From Azorinus chamasolen (Eukaryota; Mollusca; Bivalvia; Cardiida; Solecurtidae), in assembly GCA_963576725.1 (NCBI GenBank), contig OY755238.1, forward strand, positions 22,317,845 to 22,381,844: a DNA stretch of 64,000 nucleotides. The letters are read 5' to 3'. This document shows positions 1 to 12,400 of the stretch, piece by piece. The position numbers and the translations under genes are program-made. The first letter of the stretch is position 1; the number at the start of each line of letters is the position of its first letter. The notes beneath the pieces are model-generated. The model was not told where the DNA came from and did not search any database. It saw only the letters and a program-made list of their open reading frames with translations.

Positions 1-363
1 AGTTCGAGATATCGAAGTTCAACTGTACATGAATTTCCATTATGTAGCACATTTTTTCTAAAGACTTACACCTTTACTTTATGAATAGACATGCGTAACG
101 TGTAATTTCATAGTTGTAGTAAAAATATAAAATAAAGAAATACATTGCCATAGCAAATAGTAGCAAAACAAGTAGTAGATCAGACATCTCAAACAAGTGT
201 CTCATCTGGGTCTACTGTGTTTAAAAATGCATACAAAGACGGGGTTGTAGAGTAAATGTTTACAGTTCAAGGATATGCTCAAATGTCTTTGCTTGCTTCC
301 ATTCCGTTTAACAAACAAAACACAAAGACGACGAAAAATGAAATTTCGTTTTGTCTATTTCAG

Positions 364-425
364 ATAAGTAGTTTCAAGCTTACCGGCTTGGTACCAGCTA
401 CCTTCACGCCGATGAAAGAAAATGG
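364..425 (+). CDS. NPL: NPL-A exon 2
   Basis: Acceptor cag at 361-363, donor GG|GTAAC. Encodes 20 residues containing LTGLVPATFTPM, the first barrel strand. Ends in phase 2; 62 nt, identical in length to exon 2 of copy B. Confidence 0.93.
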
Positions 426-3400
426 GTAACCAGCCATCTGTCTACATTTGTGCCTTATAACCTCATTCTGTTAAATCCTTTACCACGTGAATAATTATGT
501 AAGAAATATTGACAATGGAACAATATTTATACACGCAATGTCATATGGACACGAGAATGGTCATGCCAGAAACTAGATCACATCTACATCTACATAGTTT
601 CATAAGCAATGAGTTGTCTGATGCGGGTCTACCCTGTTTGCAAAGACGTTAAAATGTGTCCGTGTCAAGTTTAACGTATAACCATTACAAGACTGACTTT
701 TCGAATAGAGCATTCAAAAACTTCAAACAGGTCAAACTTATGGCGATATTTAAGTTGTAGCATGACAAACAGTGCAGACCCTGATAAGAGGGCTCCTCTA
801 GGAGCCCTCTCATCTGGGTCTACACTGTTTGCAAAGGTCATTAGTTACCCGTGTCCCGCACGGTAAGATTTAAAACATACATATGTATGATATAAAAGCC
901 CACCAACCTCTGGACTTTGCAAAAAGTTTAGAACCAGGGTCCATGCTTATAAAACTTTTAGTGGAGTCTGATTTCGTTCTCAAGTTTTTGATTAGTCTGA
1001 CCAATCAAAAGCTTGAGAACTCAAATCTGACCAATTAAAAGTTTGAGAACTCAAATCTGACCAATCAAAAGTTTGAGAACGAACTCAGACTCAACTAAAC
1101 AGCTTTATAAGCATGGACCCAGATCAGTCACCTTTTCACACGCAGTCTCTTATCAAGTTCGTCACTGTTTGCCACCCATCAGAGCATGACGGCTGGTCTA
1201 GTTCAACTCTGTTTGCAAAGCCTTGTGAAAGGTATTCGTACAACAAAGGCTCATTTAACAAAACAGTAAAACCCCTCTAATGCGACCACCTAAAAGAGGT
1301 ATAATTCTGGGTGGTATAGGCAGGTGGTAGCTTAATGCAGGACAAAAGTAAGGCAGAGAGCTCCTACAGGAGCTTTCTGCATTATTTTTGCCCTGCATTA
1401 AGCAACCACCTGCTTATAACGACACCCATGTTTATTCATTAAGTGGACGTATTAGAGGGGTTCTACTGTATAATGAATCGATACACTGTTAATGCCTAAA
1501 ATGACTGAATATATAAAGTTTCAATTAATTCTACAATTTAGTTTGAGAAACCGTTCAAATAATGACATCATGAATATCTATCTGCTGATTTTTTATAATG
1601 TAAATTTGTCAAGAGACTGTTTCGCTTTGATAAAAACTGTAGAATCATATCTATATCATATCATAAGCAAACAGAGCAGACCCTGATCAAACGGCTCCTA
1701 TTGGAGACGTCTTAAACAGGAGCCGTCTTATGTTGGTATACTTTGTTTGCAAATGCGTGAAAATGCATTGATATGAGGGAAAGGGTAACCGTATTTGGTA
1801 CGTATGATGACCCGAAGAATGGGACCTGGCATACAGCAGGGTCTGGTTCTGTAATGTGTTAAATGTATAGCAATGATACACGTCCCCATATCATGTTTAA
1901 CCACTTCTAGCACTACTGTCAAAACTATCAATATATATGTATACAGTAAAACCCATCTAAACCGGACGTTCAAATTGGTATAAATATCGGTCTTGGAGAC
2001 AGGTGGCAGCTTAATGCAGGGCGAACGTCATACAGAAAGCTCCTAGAGGAGCTTTTTGCATGACTTTCACCTTGCATTAAGCACCCATCTGCCTAACCGT
2101 ATCTAAATTCGTGTCGACTAGAATGCCGGTTTAGAGGATTTTTCCTGTATACGCAATAAACAATCTGTAAGTGTATGAAGAACATCACAGCTGTATCGGA
2201 AGAAACTAGAAGAGCAGACCCTGGTCAGACAGCTCATATAGCAGACCCTGGTCAGACAGCTCATATAGCAGACCCTGGTCAGACAGCTCATATAGCAGAC
2301 CCTGGTCAGACAGCTTATATATCAGACCCTGGTCAGACAGCTCATATAGCAGACCCTGGTCAGACAGCTCATATAGCAGACCCTGGTCAGACAGCTCATA
2401 TAGCAGACCCTGGTCAGGCAGCTCATAGAGCAGACCCTGGTCAGACAGCTCACATAGCAGACCCTGGTCAGACAGCTCATAGAGCAGACCCTGGTCAGAC
2501 AGCTCATATAGCACTGGCCAGACAGCTCATATATCAGACCCTGGTCAGACAGCTCATAGAGCAGACCCTGGTCAGACAGCTCATAGAGCAGACCCTGGTC
2601 AGACAGCTCATAGAGCAGAACATGGTCAGACAGCTCATATATCAGACCCTGGTCAGATAGCTCATATAGCAGACCCTGGTCAGACAGCTCATAGAGCAGA
2701 CCCTGGTCAGAAAGCTCATATAGCAAACCCTGGTCAGACAGCTCATCGAGCAGACCCTGGTCAGACAGCTCATAGAACAGACCCTGGTCAGACAGCTCAT
2801 ATATCAGACCCTGGCTAGACAGCTTATATAGCAGCGGCCTGATCAGTGTCTACGTTGTTTGCAATTTAAGTGTAAAGATGTGATTAACCCATTCCCCCAT
2901 AAGCTATTTTATACCCAACCTACCTGAATTAATCTACCGAAAAGGAGCAGTAACTAGAGAAAAGGAAAATGTTAGAATTGTGTAGTATTTAAACCATTGT
3001 GATAAATAGAGCATTTGCTCCGATGTAGCAAATGCTCTATTTATCACAATGGTTTCAAGAAGTGACTATTACAGATGCGTAGAAAAGGGTGAACAGGTAA
3101 ACTGTTAAACCCTTACCGTCAGTATTTACACTTTCAAACTGTTTGCGCTCCATGGTAAATGTTTATTGACTCTTCTATTTTCACTATTCAGGCAATTTGA
3201 AGATTTTCAATTTTATGAAAGCATAGATTCTGTATAGTCTTGTTTTGTTTCAGAGAAGTTGATTACGACCGAATTGATGACTACTGTAAATACCTATCAG
3301 ACAATGGGCTTACCCAAATATATGGTAACATGCAAAAATAAATTCTTTCTATATCCAGACCTATAGATAAAGGTGCATGTTCAAATACTAAAATCGTCAT

Positions 3401-6400
3401 TTCTCCACCAAAGCCTATGCTGTGACCACTCGAAAAGACGATTCTGAAGAGTGGTCCAACTTAGGGTTTGGTGGAGAAATAAAGATTTCTTTTTCGAAAA
3501 TGTTTAATTTACACATCTTATAACCTCTGCTTATCCATTTATCTCATGAATATTCATGTAAGAAATAATGACTTTGTGAATATTAACTAGATCACTTTTA
3601 TAATGGCATATGGACACATGACGTTTTTGTCTTGACAGTAGCTGTATAATCCAATTTACATTATTCCACAAGAAAATATACCTACAGGATCTGTCTGATC
3701 TGGGTCAACTCTGTTTGCAAATGTTTGTAAATATGACTATCAATCAAATAAATGGATAAACGTAATATCATGCAGTGGAACTTCAATCAGTGTATTACAA
3801 TGAAGGCCATTAAGTACAAACAGTAATCATAATGACAAACAATGAAGTCCCGGGTTTGAGTATTGCTCCGGAGCTCTCTGGACTGTATCTTCATTATTTG
3901 TAAACTACAGTAAAATCTCGATTATTCGAATTTTCGTTATAAACGAATTTGGACCCTTTTAGGCAGGTTGCTGCTTAATGCATGATGAAAGTCATGCAGA
4001 AAGCTCCTAAAGGAGCTTTCTGCATGACTTTCACCATGTATTAAGCTGCCACCTGTCTTAAAGATCGGTGATAATACGTATTTTAGTGTTCGGATAATCG
4101 AGGTTTTACTGTATCTGTAACCCATTCCCTTCTACCGACGCCTTTTTGCGCCTCTGTAAAACTCATTTTTTGAAACCATTGTGATAAACAGGGCATTTAC
4201 ATCATAGAAAAACTACTCAATTCTAAAATTTTCCTTTTCTATCGCTTATGCTCCTTTTCAGTAGAGTAAATTAAATAGGATGGGCCTAAAATAGTCTAGG
4301 AATGCATGATATTAATTGTTTCTAGCATTTAATTGGTTACATATGGTAGGCAATATACCTGTAACAGTTTACAATAAACATGTATTTAGCGACAACTATA
4401 ACACAGATTTATTCTGAGGCTTTTGGTGCATGTGGTAGAAAAATGCAGCTTTCTGTAATACTTCTGCCCTTCATTAAGCAATCACCTGTTATTAAAACCC
4501 ATTTGTCTAATCAGTTCCTTGACGCTAAAGACCGGTTTCACTGCACAAGAATAATACCAATCAACAGAGAGTTCTACATATTACGTTTGTATTATATTGT
4601 TCTTTTGTCCAACAGAAATTAGCTGATCTTTATAATGCTATAATGCATGTGGAAATATTTTGGCCACAGCGTAAATTCTAGAATCAGACCAAATAGGATT
4701 CTATAAGCAAACAGAGCAGAGCCTGGCCAGAAGGCTCCTACAAGAGTCTTCTGGTCGGTATCTACTCTGGTTGAAAAAGTCAGAACGCGTCTCTAGAGAG
4801 TAAAGTGTTAACTGCTCGATACAGGATTTTCTCATGTTTTGATATTACAGCCAATGGCACTACAGGAGAGGGATTTTCATTGTCATTGGACGAACGAAAG
4901 AAAGTCATGGAGAAATGGATGGAGTTTGGGCGAAACAGGTCGGTGTTATGGAACTGTTATAGAACGAGGCTAAACCCCTTTATAGCAACCTTCATGAAGA
5001 GGTCTGATTTTGGGGCCTTGAAGGCATGTAGTAGCTTAATGCATGACACAAGTAATGCAGAAAGCTCCTGTATGAGCTTTCTATATTTGTTTCGCCCTGC
5101 ATTAAGCACTCCATGAAATTTCATGTGAGAAATGATGCTATCATTAATATTAATCAGATTAATTTTGTGCCATGGCAGAAACTTTAGAGTTAGTTCTATA
5201 TTATTTCAGCAAACAGAGCAGACCATGAGTAGGCGGTTCCTACAGGAGCTGTCAGATCCGGGTCTACTCTGTTTGTAAAGGTATAGAAAGGTGTATTTAT
5301 GGAGTACATGGTTAACCGAAATGTTTATAAACATTTTTGAGTGTTGGGTTTATCTTTCTAGTCAAATTATGATATATTTGACAGTATTGTCTGTCTGGTT
5401 TTTCAGTGGCAGACTCCAGGCAGTGATTGCTCAAGTTGGAGCCTTAAACCTCAAAGACACAATTGAGTTGGTATGTTGGGCAACTCTTACTTTATATACA
5501 AATTGTATTTAGTTTTAAAATTTTGCTCCAAATATGTATAATAATATTATGCCTTTTAACGCCTTTGTACCGACTAGACTCACACCAGACCGCTCCTATA
5601 GGAGTCGTCTAATTAGGTTGTGATGTTTGCTTAATCGTAGTGTATCTTAAAACTGTGTGCGTTGAACTCCAATGTAAGCAAAAGCCATGTATTTATTTGT
5701 CGTGCATCTTAAAACGATTTGCGTTGATTTGCAATTGTAAATAAAAGCTCTGTGCGTATTTGTCGTGTATTTTAAACTCTCTGGGTTGTGTTGTGATACA
5801 AGTAATAGATACAGTACGAGTCTTACTATTGTCCTGTTTTATTAACCTGTCAAATTATACGCTTGCTGAACACGCCATATATAGCTTCGGTTGATATCGA
5901 TCGTTTCCGCTAATAAAAGCTTTCTTATTTGGCTTATTCAAGTACCTGTATATTTATTTGTGAATCTCGTGAAAAACGTTTGAGACACAGGTTTACCCAA
6001 TCTAAATATATCCTTTCAGTGACGTAGGAATATTCAAATTTGACAGGTTAATAAAACAGGACAATACCAAAGTGTCTTCTTACAACCGTTATCAGGACAG
6101 TTTGTTCGCATGACCGAAGACACGTGTCCGAGGCGTAGCCGAGGACACTTGTCTGAGGTCATGCGAACAAACTGTCCTGATAACGGTTGTAAGAAGACAC
6201 TTTGGTATGTATCTTACTTGTACGACAGTACGTTGTAGACTTTTAATTTTGATTAAAAATGAATAAAAATGAATATTTCGCAAATGAATACAAAATGTTT
6301 TCCCTTTGGTTCACCCAATTCAAATTACAAAGAAGCCGCACGTTGATCTCTAAATAGCTACCGGCCACATTTTGGCTAGAGTAGTACCCTGCACGAGTAA

Positions 6401-9400
6401 ATCGTGACCCGTGTTTGCAACATACATGTATCACATGTGTACTAGTATAGCTGGTGTTCAAAACTGTTCATTACACCTGCTTAACCCAGATCAGATGTTG
6501 GACGATTCGGCTTCTGAGCTGGCTCTAAGCAGTTAGATAGTTCATGTTTAGTCTGCATTTATACAAGTGGAGGCGTTAAAGAAAGCTGCAGACGACATGC
6601 TAAGCAGACCCGTTTACACTCGTGATCGGGATTAGTGGAGCGACAATCGTGTTACGTTGTTACTACTACTACACATCATGGAGCACGTGACATTGGGCGA
6701 TACTTCCAAATTCACGGGGCTCGATCCTAGGTAGATAGGTCTTAACCACAAAAATCACGTGCGTACAAAAGTGTCCGCTTACAACCGTTATCAGGACACT
6801 TTTTCAATAGCTTTGCTGGGGGTCTGTCGTACAAATAAAAGCACTGGATTGTGCTGTAGGGTATTTAAGAGCGATGCAATGTGCTGCACTCATTGGAAAG
6901 ACACTGCACGAGGAGTACATGCATTTGGAAGCGTTACTTATTTACATTTCATCTTCGGATACTTACCATGTATTGAACCGAGACTCATGCATGTTCCGTT
7001 TATTATCGTCGTTAATCTTCGGATAAATTTACGAAAGTATGAGAATGCGCTATAAGAATACAGTCCTCGTGGAACATGATTATTTCCGGCTTTTGTTTTG
7101 CTATTTTTTGTCACAGAGTATTATGAACATTCCCAATAAACACGCCGAAGATTAATCGAGTCTCAGGTCAAATTGGGAGAGTAATACTATATATACCGAT
7201 CAACGGTTTTATAAACTGCCCGCTGACTGACCTGAGACTCGATTGCTTGTAATACTCTGTGACAAAAACTAGCAAAACAAACGCCGGTAATAATCTTGTT
7301 CCACGAGGATTGTATTTTAAAGCGCATTTTTATGCCTTTGAAAATTTATCCGAAGATTACCGACGACAATATACGGAAAATGCATGAGTCTCAAGTCAAA
7401 TTCGAAGAGTAATATTTTCCAATGTTTAAAATATGTTTAATATAACACTTAATCTAATATCCAATAATATCTGTGACGTCATTATTTCTCACATAAATAT
7501 TCAAGACATAAAAGGTAAACTCTTGTGAAACTTATGGGCCGTCACACCATGACGTTCTGGTTAAGCGTTCTCTGGCGTTTGAGAAAACGTTGGTAGTCGC
7601 CCATGGTCGCTGGAATAGCGCCAGAAGAGCGTTGTGTGAGCGCGTGTGAACGCTGGTGAACGTCGTTGATCGCCGGGAATCGGCGGAGAACGCTGGTCCG
7701 GAATTTTGTTTTTGAACATGCACAAAAGTTCTCATTGAGACCAGCGTTCTTCAACGTTTAATTCTAAACGCTGAAAAACGTTTAAGAACGTTAATGGAAC
7801 GTTTTACTAACGTTCGATGAGCGTTGCACGCGTTCGGATATCGTTAGTCAGTCGTTACTCTAGCGTTATTTGGTTTTTACTAATTGTTTGCTTTGCAGTG
7901 AACGGCTCAATGGCGACCTGTCAAAGACCGCTGAACGGTCCCCTAGCGCACGCAGCGTGTGACTAAAGTCAAACGAACGTCAAAACGCTATTCTGTCGTT
8001 ATTCACACGTTAGTCACACGCTCAACACGCTCGTCTAACGTTGTGCGTCGGTGGCACGTTAGCACACGCTAATGGTTTTCAGGGGTATCTTACTTGGTCA
8101 CTGTTACACGCTTCTCGCGCGTAAGACACACGCTAGTCATGAGTTAGGTACACGTTATCACACGCCAGATGTGTCATCATCTTTCTAGAACGCTTAAAAA
8201 TTGAACGACTAAATCGTTCAGTGAACGTTGACCAGAACGTCATGGTGTGACGGCCCCTTTACATACATGACATACATGAATACCATTTAACCCCCCCCCC
8301 CCCATCACCACCCGCCCTCTAGTGTCTGCGGTACTATCGTTAAATGAGCTGTTGTAGAAGGGTACATCGTACTTCAAGGTTTAACGTAGATCCCGTCTGT
8401 GACGGGTGAACATTAGAGGGGCCTGGGTGTATAGCATAGCTAACTGTTATTTACTTAATACATGTACAACATGCTGGTCAGAAAAATATTAAAATAAACA
8501 AAGTGTGGAACCACAAAAAGGATAATATGCTTCAGATTTCTCATAGGACTCTGGCTAGGGTCCCTGTCCCAGAGAACATTAATTTGGCACGTCTTTTAAA
8601 GAGACTCTGTCATGTCTGCAGTTACAGTCCAGCCATGCGCTTGGTATGGGGAAGTCACCGCACACGTTTTCGTACGTGTATTTGGAGGATAATATCGAAA
8701 CTTTGTCTCATAACATTGACGCTTTACTTTCCCCCACCCCACTCACTACCACCTCATGTATCGCTAAGCCCTAAGAAATGCCTAAATATTTTACTCTATA
8801 AATACGCCTTTCTACGACTTGGCAAACAGAGTAAACTCAGGTCAGACGGCTCGTATAGGAGCTCTGTGATCAGGTTCTGCTGTTTGCTGACATAATACAT
8901 GTATAGGTATGATAGTACAGTTTGTGCCATGACCAAACCTTCCTGTCTCCTTGTATTATTATGCAAAAATCTAATAAAAGTTCACGACGTCATTGTTTCA
9001 TGGCGGAAAGGGTTAACAGTACACCCTTAACTATCGCAGGTGGCGGTGGTCTAGTGGTAACGTGCTTGACTATCAGTCCGGAGGTCCGGGGTTCAAATCC
9101 CGGTCCCACCCGGAGACGCTTTTCCGTGTCTCCCACCCGCACATTCTCTCAACCCAGGGGTCAAAATGGGTACCTGTGAGGGTTACTCGCCGGTACTGCG
9201 GCTGCATAATTGCGCCATATATTAGCAGTGCTCAATATTATAGGCCAATGACTCAATGACCAGGGGAGTAAATGTACAGTCGACTGAGCGGTCATTCGGA
9301 CTGAAATTATACTATAACTCGGTACTTTACTTTTTTACAACCAAAAAGAAGCATTCAGTAACGCATTCAGGGTAAATACGGCGAGTAGGAATGAGTGTTA

Positions 9401-12400
9401 CATATGAGAGTGACGCGAGACTAATATCCAACATTTTTTAGATGACTGAGCTACCAGGACACACAGTAAAGCCTATCAACTTATTTCACCACAATATCTA
9501 CCCGCACCCCTTCTACACAAGAGCCCGTACCGAATTTTTACTAAAATAACACTCCACGAGTTTCTTATTATTACAAATTATCATCATATAATCTTCATAT
9601 TAATCACCCTGTGGGTTATGTAAGTTGGATACCAAATTATATATGATGAAAAAGTTGTGACACGACTGGGACTCGAACCTAAATACTCTGGCTTACCATG
9701 CCAACACTCTACCGACTGAGCTACCAAGCCACAGTAAAGCCTATCAACTTATTTCACCGCAATCTCTACCCGGCTACATAATTACTATTAAAATTCAAAT
9801 GCCACCTCGGATAGTGCTCTTTTGTATCCATGACTACTGTATAAACAGTGTAGTTCATAAGCCCGATGTATTCTGCTATACGATGTATGCTGCAGGCGGA
9901 GCATGCTGCAAGTATTGGAGTAGACGCATTTGCAACTGTACCCCCACTGTTCTTCAAGCCAAAGAACACGGGTAAAACATTTGAATTAACCCTTAGCTTG
10001 CTGCAAAAATTATGCCTGCTTGTCCGTTTCCTCATATATACCGCCTCTTCGTGCATTTGTAAACAGATTAGACCCAGATCAGACTGCTTGAATGTAGAAG
10101 CCACCTGAACAGTGTCTTATACTGTTTGCTTATGACATGATATGGGTCTGATTCTACAGTTTTTGTCAAACCAAATAATTCCCATATAACATTAACATTA
10201 TAATAAAACGCTTGCTAAGAAATATTCATGTTTTTATTATGTCTGACATGAACATTCAACAAGGATTGGATTAAACTCGGATCTGCTACTAGTTTGTCAT
10301 TCCTTCAATGTTTTAAACTTTTGAGAACTTTTTGACTGAGTGTCAAACAGCTTGTATCCTTATGATATGCTGAGTTTCTCTGCGTCTTACCTGAGGTCAA
10401 TCGGTTTGCAAATGCAATCCAGGTGGCGCTTGTCAGGCGAATGTTGAACGGTCTTCCAAATGTTTTATTCTGTAGATGTAATTGATAAAATATGTATTCA
10501 CTTTCTACAGTCTGCTGAAAACTTTTTAGAGTTTGACTTTGTATCGATCCAGCAATATATTGATTTAGTGGTTCTTGTTTAGTGGTTCTTGTTTAAGTTT
10601 CGCATAATTAGATAATTAACCATAAGTATTTCTTCCATTGAGTTACATAATGCTAAAATGTTAAACAGTTTCGATAAGGGTCGAAATAGCCACGCCTTGA
10701 TCCAAACCACTTGCACATGCTACTAAAGGTTAACCCTTTACTTGGAGAATATTCCAGCAATACTCCGTAAGTCATTAATTTGAGTTACAGTAAAACCTCT
10801 CTTTAACAGCCACAACATTACAAGCATTTTATGTTAAAGGCAGGTGGCTGCATATAGGAGCGTTCTGTTTTACTTTCACATTGCTTTAAGCAGCCACCTG
10901 TCCTGAAAACCAACGAATTAGCACAATTTAGTGGCCATTTTAGAGCGGTTTTACTGTACTCTGCGTCTTACCTGAGCTAGAAATGCTCAGGTCGCGATTG
11001 ACAAGCGCATGTTGAATGTTCTCCCAAATATATATTTTCTTCTGTTGATGTATTTAATAAAATTTGTATTTACTTTCTACAGTCTCCTGAAATTTAAGTC
11101 TATCTCCTTGCCTATTTCCAAATATATGCCAGCTTTCTTCAGCTAATGCTATTACAATTGTCGATACATAAATGTGGAATATTAGTGTCAACACAATGCA
11201 TACTATTTATCTTATACAAAAATACTGTTTCCAAATAATATATATTGTTTAGAGTTTGACTATCTCGATCCAGCATTATACTGATTTAGTGATTCTTTTT
11301 TAAGTTTTGCATGATTAGAAAATTAAACCATTATAAGTGTTTCTTCCATTGGGTTAAGTGTCTAAAAGCTTCGATAAGAGTCGAAATAGTCATACTTGGT
11401 CCAAACCACTTGCACATGCTGCTATATCTTAACCCTTTACTTGATGAATATTCATGCAATACTACATAAGTTATGAATTCAATTATTGTATTAAATATAT
11501 AAAACATATATAAATCAAATTCCGAAGACAACTATGGAGAATCGAATTTGTAACATATGAGCAATCAGAGTGAGTAGACTCTGATTAGACAACTCCTAGA
11601 GAATATGTCTTATCTGAGTCTTCTCTGTTTGCAAAGGCGTACGCAAGTACAATTCAAGGTTATACTACGTCACACTGACGAAAGGACCACGGTTAAACCA
11701 TCTGAATAGACCACTCGAAGAAATTCTTACCGTTGGCCTTTAAGAGAGGTGGTACGTTAATGCAGAACGAGTGTTATAAGCAACCTACATGTTTATTCGC
11801 TTTAACCTATTGCCCTATATTGACGCCTTTACGCATCTGCAAAACCATTGTGATAAATAGAGCATTTGCTCCATAGCATTTATATCAATGGTTTCAAAAC
11901 TTGCACAATTCTAAAACTTTCCTTTTTCTAGTGAATGCTCCTTTTCAGTTGATTTATTCAAAGAGGTTGGTTGAAGGAATGGGTTAAAGGCGTCCTGTTA
12001 CATTAGTATGTTATTTTGTCCACAGAGGCCTTGGTGCAGTACTGTAAAGCTGTTGCCGCTGTGGCTCCGGAGCTTCCTTTCTACTTCTACCACGTCCCGG
12101 TTGGCACGGCAGTACAGCGTAATGCATTCTTTTCTATTTGTTAATTTACATTAACCCATTAGAATCCAGTGTCTCTTAAAAGGACATGACCAAACATTAT
12201 AGACCCAGATAAGATGGTCACCGACAGAGCCCTCTAATCAGGATCTGCACTGTAAAGTGAACCCATCAATGGCAATGGTTTATTCCAACAAATATGATGT
12301 TTGTTGTACCCCCTCCACACGAAAAATGGATGCGTTTTTCAAAAATAATATTGGAACCAATGGGTAACTCTTATTCTGTCCTCAGAGATGACGTCTGCTT

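Noticed and set aside
2175..2660. 161-residue repeat protein (ADPGQTAHI repeats) and similar frames on the other strand
   Set aside because: The 27-bp minisatellite keeps all frames in register; both strands are open, there is no splice context, and the unit is a MITE arm.
8503..8895. 130-residue open frame
   Set aside because: No recognisable domain; overlaps a family B hairpin at its end; composition like the surrounding intron.
9039..9110. Functional tRNA gene
   Set aside because: Mismatched acceptor stem and a continuing SINE body whose fragment recurs elsewhere; better read as a SINE head.
9657..9732. tRNA-Thr gene on the minus strand
   Set aside because: A and B boxes and a GGT loop are present, but the acceptor stem does not pair well and a body follows; likely a SINE head.
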